Assembly: GCF_014857925.1 (NCBI RefSeq)
Contig: NZ_JACYVZ010000003.1
Location: 62,001-126,000, forward strand
Direction: 5' to 3'
DNA length: 64,000 nt
Origin: Cysteiniphilum marinum
Lineage (GTDB): Bacteria; Pseudomonadota; Gammaproteobacteria; Francisellales; Francisellaceae
Shown here: positions 28,613 through 38,294 of the stretch, one piece after another
Layout: each line of letters begins with the position of its first letter
Numbering within the stretch: position 1 is the stretch's first letter
Program-made: the position numbers and the translations under genes
The notes under the pieces: generated by a model
Databases searched by the model: none
Told to the model about the DNA's origin: nothing
The model's input: the letters and a program-made list of their open reading frames with translations, nothing else

Positions 28613-29764
28613 TTATAGTTCAAAACCACTAAAGGCATTATCGGCAACATTACTATCAATCTGTCCAACAAGATACGAGCTAATCTCGGTTTCTTGGGGG
28701 GCGACTTGGACGTTATCTGAGTTAAGATAATGATTAATCCATGGTATCGGGTTGCCTTTGGGCGCGATAATATCATCGGTATTTAGTCCCACAGCTTGCA
28801 TCCGCTCTTTGGCTAAGTAGTCAATGTATTGACAAAGAATCTGTTCATTCAATCCCAATATAGATCCTTGTGAGAATAGATACTTTGCCCATGCTTTTTC
28901 TTGTGCAATGGCTTCTTTGAAAATGGCTTGCGCCTCATTATGTAAACTGTGCGCAATCTCGGTTAATTCAGGATCTCCATCTTTACCCGAGAGAATGATA
29001 TTAATCATATGTTGAGTGCTGGTTAAATGCACGGATTCATCACGCGCAATCAGCTTCATAATTTTGCCACAGCCTTCAAGTTTCTTCTGCTCTGAAAAGG
29101 CAAACGTGCAGGCAAAGCTGACATAAAAGCGGATGGCTTCAAGGGCGTTAACAGCATGAAGAGCCAAGTAAAGTGCTTTTTTAATGCTGTGTTGACTTAC
29201 TTCAATGGTTTTACCATCAATGCTATAGCTTCCAGTACCTTGTGTTTGTAAAAGCTGTGTTTGCATAATCAGCTGATCATAATAATAGGTGATGTTTTGC
29301 GCACGTTTTCTGATCTCAGGGTTATCAACAATTGCATTAAATACAGGGCTTGGATCATCCATAAGAGAGCGCACCATATGTGTGTATGAGCGGCTATGAA
29401 TTGTCTCAAAAAAGCTCCAGGTTTCAATCCACGTTTCAAGTTCAGGTAGCGAGACAAGCGGTAAAAACGCAATATTTGGACTGCGTCCTTGCACTGAGTC
29501 TAACAAGGTTTGGTACTGTAGGTTAGATAAGAAAATATGCTTTTCAATGGCGTTGAATTTCTGGAAATCAACGCGGTCGCGACTTAAGTCAATCTCCTCT
29601 GGGCGCCAGAAAAAAGACAGCTGCTTTTCAATTAAGCGTTCAAAAATAGGGTGCTTTTGTTGATCAAAGCGTGAAATATTAACTGATGTGCCAAAAAACA
29701 TCGGTTCATGCAGTTGGTTATTTGATGTTGTTTGAAAGGTCGAGTAATGGTAACTTTGTGTCAT
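28613..29764 (-). CDS. nrdB: ribonucleoside-diphosphate reductase class Ia, beta subunit
   Basis: Carries the di-iron/tyrosyl radical that is passed to NrdA during aerobic dNTP synthesis. Typical segments are [17 protein letters not shown] with an iron-ligand aspartate, [30 protein letters not shown] with a Glu/His ligand pair, the [17 protein letters not shown] helix, and [15 protein letters not shown] with a further ligand pair. A tyrosine is present in the expected radical region. 383 residues. It overlaps nrdA by four bases and shares its riboswitch-controlled transcript. Confidence 0.95.
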   Translation of the reverse strand: MTQSYHYSTFQTTSNNQLHEPMFFGTSVNISRFDQQKHPIFERLIEKQLSFFWRPEEIDLSRDRVDFQKFNAIEKHIFLSNLQYQTLLDSVQGRSPNIAFLPLVSLPELETWIETWSFFETIHSRSYTHMVRSLMDDPSPVFNAIVDNPEIRKRAQNITYYYDQLIMQTQLLQTQGTGSYSIDGKTIEVSQHSIKKALYLALHAVNALEAIRFYVSFACTFAFSEQKKLEGCGKIMKLIARDESVHLTSTQHMINIILSGKDGDPELTEIAHSLHNEAQAIFKEAIAQEKAWAKYLFSQGSILGLNEQILCQYIDYLAKERMQAVGLNTDDIIAPKGNPIPWINHYLNSDNVQVAPQETEISSYLVGQIDSNVADNAFSGFEL

Positions 29765-32049
29765 ATTTTACATGCTCCTGATTCGCATTCGTCGATATCT
29801 GCTATCTCTATCGTATGATTAGTTGGCTCTTTACTTTCTTTGGCGTGATCACGCGTATTGTGATAATAAAGCGTTTTTAAGCCATACTTGTAAGCGATTA
29901 ATAAATCAGACATCAATGTTTGCATTGGCACTTTATGATCATTAAATTTAAGCGGATCATAGTTAGTGTTGGCTGAAATTGACTGGTCGATAAATTTTTG
30001 GATAATCGCACAAAGTTGCAAATAACCGGTATTATTAGGCATTTGCCATAATAACTCATAGTGAGATTTTAGGCGTTGAATTTCAGGGACGACCTGTTTT
30101 AATACCCCATCTTTGCTTTGTTTGATCGAAACCAAACCGCGCGGTGGCTCGATGCCATTGGTGGCATTGGATATTTGTGATGAGGTTTCTGATGGCATGA
30201 TCGCACTTAAGGTGGAATTGCGTAAACCATGTTGTTGAATGTCTTGGCGTAAGGCTTCCCAGTCATATTGCAGTGGAAAATCAGCAAATTCATCGATACT
30301 TTTTTTGTAGTGATCGATGGGGAGCAATCCTTGGGCATAGCTTGTGTCGTTGAAGTATGCACAAGCACCTTTTGCTTGAGCTAACTGATTCGATGCTTTC
30401 AGTAGATAATATTGAATAGCCTCAAAAGTTTGATGTGTCAGCTTATTTGCACTGCCATCACTGTATTTAACATGATTTTTAGCTAAGTAATAAGCAAAGT
30501 TAATAACGCCAACCCCTAAGCTGCGGCGCGCTTTTGCGGGAATTTCAGCTGACGCTAACGGATAGTTTTGATAATCCAATAAATGATCTAAAGCCGTGAC
30601 AATTAACGTGGCTAAAGACGCTAGCTCATCAAGAGAATCAATAGCACCTAAATTAAATGCGGATAAAGTACATAGTGCAATCTCACCATTTTCATCAAAA
30701 ATATGCTCAAGTGGTTTGGTGGGTAAGGTGATCTCCATACATAGATTAGATTGTTTAATCGGGGCAAGTTGCGCATTAAATGCTGAATGCGTATTGCAAT
30801 GATCAACGTTTTGGATGTAAATACGCCCAGTTTGCGCACGCTCCTGCATTAAAAGAGCGAAAAGCTCGCTTGCCTTGAGCGTTTTTTTGCGGATATCAGG
30901 CGTGTTTTCTGCAGCAATATAAAGCCTCTCAAACTCACTCTGATCAGCAAAAAAAGCATCATATAATCCAGGCACATCACTGGGGCTAAACAATGTGATA
31001 TCCTTTTGTTCGATTAAGCGCTGGTACATTAAGCGATTGATTTGCACACCATAATCTAAGTGGCGGATGCGGTTATCCTCGACCCCACGGTTATTTTTAA
31101 GCACCAAGAGAGATTCAACCTCTAAATGCCACAGTGGGTAAAACAAGGTAGCCGCTCCACCACGCACACCCCCTTGTGAACATGATTTAACTGCTGTTTG
31201 GAAATGTTTATAAAATGGAATGCAGCCAGTATGTAGTGCTTCGCCTTGACGAATCTCACTACCTAATGCGCGGATTTTGCCAGCATTAATGCCAATGCCT
31301 GCACGCTGTGAGACGTACTTGACAATCGCCGATGCGGAAGCATTGATTGAATCTAAACTATCATCGGTATCAATAAGTACACATGAGCTAAATTGTCGTG
31401 TTGGTGTGCGTACACCTGCCATAATTGGAGTGGGTAGAGACAATTTGAATTGACTAATCGCATCATAGAAATCAAGTACATATTGCATACGTGTTGCTTT
31501 GTTATGCTTTGAAAATAAACAAGCACTCACTAACATATAAAGCATTTGTGGGGTTTCGTAGATCTTGCCGGTAACGCGATTTTGCACGAGATACTTGCCT
31601 TGCATTTGATTCACCGCAGCATAGGTGAAGTTCATATCACGCCAATGATCAATATGCGTATTCATTTGCTCGAACTCAGCACGAGTGTAGTCATCAAGCA
31701 AATGTCCGTCATATTTTTTTGCTTTGACCAGTGCTTGCACATGATCATATAAATGCGGCGGTTCAAATTCGCCATAGGCTAATTTGCGCAAGTGAAAGAT
31801 CGCTAAGCGCGCGGCCATATATTGATAATCAGGTGTCTCTTCAGAGATTAAATCAGCAGCGGTTTTAATGATAATCGCTTGAATATCCGCTGTTTTCATA
31901 CCTTCATACAGTTGAATGTGCGATTGCAACTCAACTTGCGAAACAGAGACATTCTCTAAACCTTCAGCAGCCCAAGTAATGACGCGATGGATTTTATCCA
32001 GATTAACAGGCTCTAAACGTCCTGAGCGTTTGGTGACATTTACATTCAT
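29761..32049 (-). CDS. nrdA: ribonucleoside-diphosphate reductase class Ia, alpha subunit
   Basis: The large catalytic subunit of aerobic ribonucleotide reductase. An N-terminal ATP-cone begins [20 protein letters not shown]. The active-site region includes [32 protein letters not shown], the segment [14 protein letters not shown], and [22 protein letters not shown]. The C-terminal redox pair lies in CESGACKI, identical in form to the Escherichia coli class Ia enzyme. 762 residues. A leader of about 165 bases separates it from an adenosylcobalamin riboswitch, so expression should fall when coenzyme B12 is plentiful, although this enzyme itself does not use B12. Confidence 0.96.
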   Translation of the reverse strand: MNVNVTKRSGRLEPVNLDKIHRVITWAAEGLENVSVSQVELQSHIQLYEGMKTADIQAIIIKTAADLISEETPDYQYMAARLAIFHLRKLAYGEFEPPHLYDHVQALVKAKKYDGHLLDDYTRAEFEQMNTHIDHWRDMNFTYAAVNQMQGKYLVQNRVTGKIYETPQMLYMLVSACLFSKHNKATRMQYVLDFYDAISQFKLSLPTPIMAGVRTPTRQFSSCVLIDTDDSLDSINASASAIVKYVSQRAGIGINAGKIRALGSEIRQGEALHTGCIPFYKHFQTAVKSCSQGGVRGGAATLFYPLWHLEVESLLVLKNNRGVEDNRIRHLDYGVQINRLMYQRLIEQKDITLFSPSDVPGLYDAFFADQSEFERLYIAAENTPDIRKKTLKASELFALLMQERAQTGRIYIQNVDHCNTHSAFNAQLAPIKQSNLCMEITLPTKPLEHIFDENGEIALCTLSAFNLGAIDSLDELASLATLIVTALDHLLDYQNYPLASAEIPAKARRSLGVGVINFAYYLAKNHVKYSDGSANKLTHQTFEAIQYYLLKASNQLAQAKGACAYFNDTSYAQGLLPIDHYKKSIDEFADFPLQYDWEALRQDIQQHGLRNSTLSAIMPSETSSQISNATNGIEPPRGLVSIKQSKDGVLKQVVPEIQRLKSHYELLWQMPNNTGYLQLCAIIQKFIDQSISANTNYDPLKFNDHKVPMQTLMSDLLIAYKYGLKTLYYHNTRDHAKESKEPTNHTIEIADIDECESGACKI

Positions 32050-32216
32050 TTTTTATCCTCTATCCGCGATTAATTTAAACTAAGCAATCGGGAAAAGGAC
32101 ATAAGTTAGCAAGAAGTTTTTTGATAATAATTTATTAATTAATTAATACCAATTATCTCTACCATATGTGTACTTTGTTCCACGAAAGCTTTTTAACATA
32201 AAATCAATTAACTAAT

Positions 32217-32385
32217 GGCAGATATTCGGGCTTATGGACGCGTTTAAACACCTACTAGATACTGCTTCCCAATTGTGTCAACCAGTGCATTTCATTGAGT
32301 CTTAAACGCAAGAGTCAAAGTGTATCGTTCGTTTCCAATTACCGCTGCGGGCCAGCTCTGGAGTTACACCAGATTCCCTCTTGCG
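32217..32385 (-). promoter_or_regulatory. cobalamin (adenosylcobalamin) riboswitch in the nrdA leader
   Basis: Read on the minus strand, the conserved blocks of the B12 riboswitch occur in order: GAGGGAATCTGGTG, TAACTCCAGAGCTGGCCCGC, AGCGGTAA, TGCACTGG, TTGGGAAGCAG, and finally the B12 box AAGCCCGAATATCTGCC (32217-32234). CGCAAGAG and CTCTTGCG flank the early part as a closing stem. The direction and position place it in the 5' leader of nrdA-nrdB-ferredoxin. The 167 bases between box and start codon are AT-rich with possible alternative pairings, but no clear terminator was seen, so the mode of control is open. Confidence 0.88.
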
Positions 32386-32419
32386 TTGCGCAAATTCGCG
32401 CAAACCATTAGCGATGTGT

Positions 32420-32651
32420 ATACCGCCCATAAACCATTTTACAGCATTTCTGTCGTTGAATTTCTCGCGTCTTTGAGCGATTGAATTTTGCCAATAGCGA
32501 ATGCGTTAAGAAACAATGAATAGTTTCATTGTTTTAGCAAATGAGCGCCCAAAGACTCTGTCAAGGGCAGCTATTACCTGCAATTCAACCGCTCAAAGAC
32601 GTCAAAAACTTCTTTGACACTGAACATCGCAAAATGATTTACGCGCGGTAT
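32420..32651 (-). repeat. dispersed palindromic element, enlarged copy
   Basis: Both arms of the element are present: ATACCGCCCATAAACCATTTTACAG at the left and, read from the right, ATACCGCGCGTAAATCATTTTGC. The centre is about 67 bases longer than in the 165-bp copies and contains its own hairpin (AAACAATGAATAGTTTCATTGTTT). It is in the opposite orientation to the 43.5-kb copy. Its left end abuts the riboswitch leader of nrdA, so the nrd promoter must lie in or across it. The rest of the 868-bp gap up to the Rhs gene is AT-rich and shows only the promoter noted at 32857. Confidence 0.8.
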
Positions 32652-32856
32652 AAGATCGGATTTTATAGTTATTAGTAGCAAAAAGCGAAGGCTTTATTTA
32701 GTGATTTGCTATCAATAATCTGATGGTGTGATTTTATAGCGTGTTATGACCACTAGAAATTCTAAATGTTAGATAATGCTTGGGACGATTACATAGCAAA
32801 GAAATGGACCTTTAGTTTATCTCATATAAATTTTTATTATTTTTTAAATTCTTATT

Positions 32857-32865
32857 TGCTATGAT
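32857..32865 (+). promoter_or_regulatory. extended -10 promoter of the Rhs gene
   Basis: TGCTATGAT is an extended -10 element (TG-N-TATGAT) preceded by AT-rich sequence without a clear -35. It overlaps the first in-frame ATG of the Rhs reading frame at 32861, which argues that translation starts downstream, at the TTG at 32918. Confidence 0.45.
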
Positions 32866-32917
32866 AGTGCCTGATGTAATCAATATATCTAAAGTGTATA
32901 GAAGAGGGAGTTTTAAA

Positions 32918-35900
32918 TTGAAAAAATATTTATTTAGTATTGTGTTGTGTGTAACTATGTTTCTAATTACTACTCCATTAATAGCATCTCAAAGCCAATA
33001 CTACTTGCCTTATAATCCTAATTACACGGATAATCTTCAAAGCAAGGTAGCTAATGTTGATTCTTATTCGGGGAAAGTTAATTTAAGGATTCCTATTATA
33101 AATAAGCCTATTAACAATAGCTTATCTTTAATGGTGAATGTAACAAATAAGAGGATGGCACAAACAACCTATTTGAATCCTTGCTTTTCTGCTTGGTGCA
33201 ATGGCAATAGCTATATAAATCAGATAATGGGTAGTGGTGGAGGACTAGGAGATCAAGATGGAGTAATGTCTGGTTTATCAAGTTTTAATACAGATGTAGA
33301 TGAAAATCATTTTTATGCAAATAAATTTTTACCATTATTTTCTGATCCTCAAGGTGAATCCCATCTCTTTTACCCCGCATCACAATCAGGAAATTACTAT
33401 TCAAGAGATGGTTGGAAAGCTGAGCTATCATCAAAAATAGTTGATATAGGTAATCAAACTTACATTACTGTTTACTCTGGTAAATTATACTCGCCTAATG
33501 GTTTGATATATCAAACGTTAAACTCATCATTTAATATTATGTCCCCGCTTTCAGAAATTACGGTTAGAGGTTCTCCTGATTGGATTAAATATAATTATAC
33601 GGCAAATGATACAGAAATAAGCAATATAACGACGAGTGATGGCTATCAGGTTAATTTCAGTTATAGCACCATACAGATTTTTAGTGGTGACCCTGATATA
33701 TATCGTCGTTATATTACGTCAATAACAACAAGTGATGGTAAGATATTTAACTTCAGTTATAGTGGGGGATTCCTCGGTTATAAAAATTCTTATCTTAATC
33801 AAATAACCTTGCCTGATCAAACTAAGTGGGTTCTTACTCCTGCTTTTATTGATAACTTCCACTTTGGTTATTTATCAACGTTAACCTACCCAAATGGGGC
33901 ATCTCAGTCATTTACATACGGTCTAAGTAGCAGCCTTCATTTGGGGGTATATGTTACCAGTGAAACAAGTCTTAAGTTATTTCCCTATGGTAAAACTACA
34001 TATAGTTATTTGGATAATGGAAATATATCCACCACGACGGCAATTTTGGGGAATAAACAAATACAATATACTTTCGAAAATCCTGCATTGGTTACTCATC
34101 AATTTCCATGGAACTCAGGATTATTAGATAGTGAGAAAATCATTGATCTATCAACGAAAAAAACAGTTAAATCAATCACAAACACATGGTCATCACGCAA
34201 GCTCTCTGATCAGGTTGGTGGTTCACAGCCATTGTTAACCAAAAAAGTAATTGCACAAGATGGTGCGACCTATACGACAGAAAATAAAAACTTTGATAAT
34301 TATGGTTATCCGCTGCAAACGGTCGAGACAGGCAGCGATACAAGAATTATTAATCGCACGTATTATCAAGATGTAACAAATTGGATATTTAAGCTTAAAA
34401 CTGAGCAGATAACCAATGCCAGTGGTGTTGCTGCAAATACTCATAGCAATAAATATAACGCATTGGGTCAGCTAACTTCATCTGCTACCAATGGGGTGGC
34501 AACCACTTATACTTATGATGCCAATGGCAATATTGCTACTAAAACTGATGCTTTAGGTCATGTTACCACGTATAAAAATTATGTTGCTGGACATCCAACG
34601 GAAGTTATCGGCCCTAAAATTACAGACACAGGAAAGCCCGCCTTTGATGATAAATATACGGTAAACCCAAGTGGCACCATTGCCAGTTATACAGATTCAT
34701 GGGGTAATCAAACGGTTTATAGCTATGATTTGTTAGATAGGTTAACTTCTATCACAAAGTATAAAGGCTTAGCCAGTGGTGGTGTGCAGGCAGAGCTGCC
34801 AACGACAATACAGTGGGATATTCCTAAGCTTGGTGATCAGACGGTAACAATAGGTAATCAGGTTCATCAAAATCTATATAGAATTGAGAAAGATGGTACT
34901 CTAGTAAAGATTGAAACGGATTTTGACAAGAGTGTCTTTACAAACCCAAGTACGGATCCGCATGAAGCAGACACTATGATCCCTGCATATGAAAAATTTG
35001 TAGAAATAACTTATGATGCTTACGGTGATCAGATGACTACTGATCAATTCTATGATCATATGTCTTCACCAGTTGCGCCACCTGAGGATTGGTATTGGTA
35101 CTTAAACCACAGACTTAGCTATGACATTTTAGGAAGAATACTAACAGATACAACTGCTGAAAAAGTGATTGATCGAAAGATATATGATGAAGAAACGGTG
35201 AGTTATTTAACTCCGCAGCAGCGTACCTATAGTTATGGGGCAAATAGTCAGACGACAACAGATCCAAATAGTCACTCGACAATGTACACATACCAAAACT
35301 TTTCGACACCTGCTAACAGTAATGTAATTTCCGTTAAAAATGCATTAGGTAATATTACAACGACACAACGTGATGTTGTAGGACGCGCTTTGAGTGTTAC
35401 TCAAGGCAAATTAGTGCACACTTACACATATGACCCGACCCAACACTTTTACCTTACTTCATCAACAGCACCTGAAATTGGGACAGTCAGTTATGGCAGA
35501 AATATTTTAGGAGAGATGACCTCAAAAACCATAAATAACCAAGCAACTAACTATGTTTATGATGAGGTAGGCAATTTAACTCATGTGAATTATCCGGATA
35601 ATGATAGCGCAAAAGACAATATTTCATTAACGTATAATTATGGTCGCTTGCAGTCAAAAAGTAATATAAATGGCTCGTGGAGCTATGGCTATGATGCGCT
35701 TGGTAATATGGCTTCAGCAGTCTATCAAAATCAAAGTAAGAAATATTCATTTGTCTTTAGTTATGATAATTATAATCACTTATCATCTATGACTTATCCT
35801 GATGGTAAAGTTTATCAATATAATCCAAATGATTATACTGGTAAACCAACGCAAATTGGCGATGCTATTAAAGTTAATTATAATAAAAACGGTCAATATG

Positions 35901-37567
35901 GTGGTTATGGGGTTAATTCAACTGCTGTCATGATAGGTAATGGAATTACATATGACTATCTTGGTAGAGTGATTGGGGCTGGTGGAAGTGCGATAAAAGT
36001 GCCATCTAAAAAACTTGATGGCAAACATTTTAATAACTTCCAAGATTTATTAAAGCTAGCAAAAAATAATCCTTCATTACCAATATTTTTATATTCAACA
36101 AAGTTAGACCATGATCTAGCAGGAAATATAATTAAGATCACAGATGGCACCAAATTCATGGGTGACCTAAAAGTTGAAAACATTAGTTATGATGCATCCA
36201 ACCAACTGCTTTCTGCCTCAGGTGACTTATTTAATACAAGCTATCAATATGATCAAAATGGGAATATTACTAAGCTAATACGTAATGGTGCGACACTTGA
36301 TTATCATTATAACGCTTCTAATTTATTAACAAGCATTTCAGGAAGTGAGGCACAAGCTTATCATTACGATAGCTATGGCAATATATCTGGGATCAATAAT
36401 AATGTTTTAACCTTTAATGCAGCGAATCAATTAATTGAAGCAAAAGCTGCGGGCAAAACAATTAATTATACCTATGATGCTAATGGTAATCGTATTGGCA
36501 TGGATGATGGCACTCATCAGCTGTTTAGTTTGTACCTTAACAATCATTTGATTTATAGTGAATCCGGTAGTGATAAAACAAATTACCTATATGCAGGTCA
36601 TTGGTTAGTAGCTAAGTCCACTAATGGTGTTAATCACTATATAATTAGTGATTATTTGGGCTCACCTGTACGTGAGGTTGATAATACAAATATAAATTTT
36701 AAATGGTCACAGCAATATACACCTTATGGTAAGGAATTAAATCAAAATACCGAGCAATCAACACATCATATAGGATTTACAGGCAAAGTCTTTGATAATG
36801 ACATTGGTCTTAACTATATGAATGCTAGATACTACGACCCTGAGATTGGGCGTTTTATTTCTTATGACCCTGCAGGTATTGACCCTAGTAGTCCGTTGAC
36901 GTTTAATCGCTATGCGTATGCAGCGAATAATCCTTATACTTATATTGACCCAACAGGGATGTTTTCGTGGGGTGGGTTATGGAACGGTATTGTTCACAAT
37001 TTTGAGAATATAGGTATTGGCTTTAGTTATGGTGCATCCGGTGGCATGATTGGTGCTGGCATGCAAGGTCAAAATGGCTTTGATTACGTTTGGTATTACG
37101 GAGGGATGGCTGCGGGCACTGCTGTTGGAATGACAGGTGGTTCTGCAGAAGAAGGAATGGCTGTTAGGGGTGCTACTTATATTGGCGAAAATACAGGTAT
37201 GATTTCTAATGATGTAGCATCTACTTTTATGGGAAATAAATATAAAACATATCTGTTAAATGAAGATACTCAATTATATAGAGCTGGAGTTCAAGGAAAG
37301 CCATTTGGTCAATTTTTTTCTAAAGACGCTCCTATTAGTGAAATTCAAACAAGAATTGATAAAGCAATTCTACCCAAATGGCCAAATGGTGCGGAATCTC
37401 CTATTAATACCGCTTATAAATTAAGTATCCCTAAAGGAACGTATATTCACGTTGGTGAAGTCGGATATCAAGGAAATGCTTTTGTTGGAGCAAGTGAACA
37501 AATATATGTACATGAGCCTTGGAATATCAATGGTGTTAAAGTCTTAGATTCATACCCACTAGGTTAA
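32918..37567 (+). CDS. Rhs/YD-repeat polymorphic toxin, Sec-secreted
   Basis: A very large protein (about 1549 residues) of the Rhs/WapA kind. The TTG at 32918 follows a GAGGGAG ribosome site and starts a classical signal peptide (KKYLFSIVLCVTMFLITTPL). A beta-rich N-terminal part is followed by many YD repeats such as YTYDANGNIATKTDALG, YDEVGNLTHV and YTYDANGNRIGM. The Rhs core is YTPYGKELNQ with GLNYMNARYYDPEIGRFISYDP and NPYTYIDPTGMF. The last ~200 residues are the variable tip: a glycine-rich linker, then YRAG, GQFFSKDAP, TRIDKAILP, IPKGTYIHVGEV and ASEQIYV. That order recalls TNT/ADP-ribosyltransferase-like NAD-consuming toxins, but this is only a pattern-based suggestion. Confidence 0.88.
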   Translation: MKKYLFSIVLCVTMFLITTPLIASQSQYYLPYNPNYTDNLQSKVANVDSYSGKVNLRIPIINKPINNSLSLMVNVTNKRMAQTTYLNPCFSAWCNGNSYINQIMGSGGGLGDQDGVMSGLSSFNTDVDENHFYANKFLPLFSDPQGESHLFYPASQSGNYYSRDGWKAELSSKIVDIGNQTYITVYSGKLYSPNGLIYQTLNSSFNIMSPLSEITVRGSPDWIKYNYTANDTEISNITTSDGYQVNFSYSTIQIFSGDPDIYRRYITSITTSDGKIFNFSYSGGFLGYKNSYLNQITLPDQTKWVLTPAFIDNFHFGYLSTLTYPNGASQSFTYGLSSSLHLGVYVTSETSLKLFPYGKTTYSYLDNGNISTTTAILGNKQIQYTFENPALVTHQFPWNSGLLDSEKIIDLSTKKTVKSITNTWSSRKLSDQVGGSQPLLTKKVIAQDGATYTTENKNFDNYGYPLQTVETGSDTRIINRTYYQDVTNWIFKLKTEQITNASGVAANTHSNKYNALGQLTSSATNGVATTYTYDANGNIATKTDALGHVTTYKNYVAGHPTEVIGPKITDTGKPAFDDKYTVNPSGTIASYTDSWGNQTVYSYDLLDRLTSITKYKGLASGGVQAELPTTIQWDIPKLGDQTVTIGNQVHQNLYRIEKDGTLVKIETDFDKSVFTNPSTDPHEADTMIPAYEKFVEITYDAYGDQMTTDQFYDHMSSPVAPPEDWYWYLNHRLSYDILGRILTDTTAEKVIDRKIYDEETVSYLTPQQRTYSYGANSQTTTDPNSHSTMYTYQNFSTPANSNVISVKNALGNITTTQRDVVGRALSVTQGKLVHTYTYDPTQHFYLTSSTAPEIGTVSYGRNILGEMTSKTINNQATNYVYDEVGNLTHVNYPDNDSAKDNISLTYNYGRLQSKSNINGSWSYGYDALGNMASAVYQNQSKKYSFVFSYDNYNHLSSMTYPDGKVYQYNPNDYTGKPTQIGDAIKVNYNKNGQYGGYGVNSTAVMIGNGITYDYLGRVIGAGGSAIKVPSKKLDGKHFNNFQDLLKLAKNNPSLPIFLYSTKLDHDLAGNIIKITDGTKFMGDLKVENISYDASNQLLSASGDLFNTSYQYDQNGNITKLIRNGATLDYHYNASNLLTSISGSEAQAYHYDSYGNISGINNNVLTFNAANQLIEAKAAGKTINYTYDANGNRIGMDDGTHQLFSLYLNNHLIYSESGSDKTNYLYAGHWLVAKSTNGVNHYIISDYLGSPVREVDNTNINFKWSQQYTPYGKELNQNTEQSTHHIGFTGKVFDNDIGLNYMNARYYDPEIGRFISYDPAGIDPSSPLTFNRYAYAANNPYTYIDPTGMFSWGGLWNGIVHNFENIGIGFSYGASGGMIGAGMQGQNGFDYVWYYGGMAAGTAVGMTGGSAEEGMAVRGATYIGENTGMISNDVASTFMGNKYKTYLLNEDTQLYRAGVQGKPFGQFFSKDAPISEIQTRIDKAILPKWPNGAESPINTAYKLSIPKGTYIHVGEVGYQGNAFVGASEQIYVHEPWNINGVKVLDSYPLG

Positions 37568-37577
37568 GGTTAATAAA

Positions 37578-37874
37578 ATGAAATTAAACATTGAACAAAT
37601 ATCTATATTAGAGTCATATATTCACGAGATAATAAAACTATTAAAAAAATATAATGAATATAATTACCTTATTGTCTTTGACAAAGCTATTCAATCCGAA
37701 ATTAATATAGATACAATATCAAATATACTTTCATTATACTGGGGTGGAATGGCTAGCTTTAATGATCTTATTTTACAGAATAATTATTCAATGGATAAAG
37801 AAGATAATAATAAACTATCTTCATTAAGGTCATCTATATATAATATATGCTGTACTTTAATATCTAAGAGTTAA
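37578..37874 (+). CDS. candidate immunity protein for the Rhs toxin
   Basis: A 98-residue cytoplasmic-type protein beginning ten bases after the Rhs stop codon. It is mostly helical, AT-rich and without signal peptide. The stretch LYWGGMASFNDLIL is reminiscent of small uncharacterised proteins found beside polymorphic toxins, but I cannot name the family with certainty. Position, size and orientation are those of the cognate immunity gene of an Rhs toxin, which protects the producer from the C-terminal tip. Confidence 0.65.
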   Translation: MKLNIEQISILESYIHEIIKLLKKYNEYNYLIVFDKAIQSEINIDTISNILSLYWGGMASFNDLILQNNYSMDKEDNNKLSSLRSSIYNICCTLISKS

Positions 37875-37904
37875 ATAATATAAAACTACTACAACTTACG
37901 TCTA

Positions 37905-38231
37905 CTATTGCAACGACTCTGATACCAACCAATCATACGCCCCTTTCTTAATCATATAATAAGTACGCCTTGAAGTGTCAAACTCCTTTACGATATCATA
38001 AACAGGCAACTCTATTGCCTATCGCCATAATAAATTTTAGCTATTTTAAATATAAATTGCGAAACCTTGTTTGAGTTTACGAGTTGGTGGAGCATTCTTT
38101 AAAATTGCGTCAAGAAATTTATGAGGATAGCGTTTTTGCTGACTTTTGGGGCAATGCCAAAAGACAGGCATATCAGCTTTGAAAAAGCGATGCGTTAAGA
38201 GATAATATTTAAATAATTTAAAGGCTATGTA
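37905..38231 (-). pseudogene. two possible gene relics downstream of the Rhs locus
   Basis: The 420-bp gap before cca has no complete ORF, but the minus strand keeps two coding-like stretches. One (about 38231 to 38046) reads for 61 codons without stop and includes ADMPVFWHCPKSQQKRYPHK. The other (about 38015 to 37905) encodes LPVYDIVKEFDTSRRTYYM and ends WLVSESLQ, which looks like the end of a helix-turn-helix protein. Neither has a good start codon or ribosome site. They may be remains of displaced toxin-tip, immunity or regulator genes. Weak evidence. Confidence 0.3.
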
Positions 38232-38294
38232 TCAGAGTTTTAAGATTATTACGTCTAACGACAAAATAGATTCTTTACCCTGCTAGGGGCGAAC

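Noticed and set aside
32050-32216. NrdR boxes upstream of nrdA.
   Set aside because: No pair of NrdR-like palindromes could be seen; the riboswitch is the only regulator with clear support.
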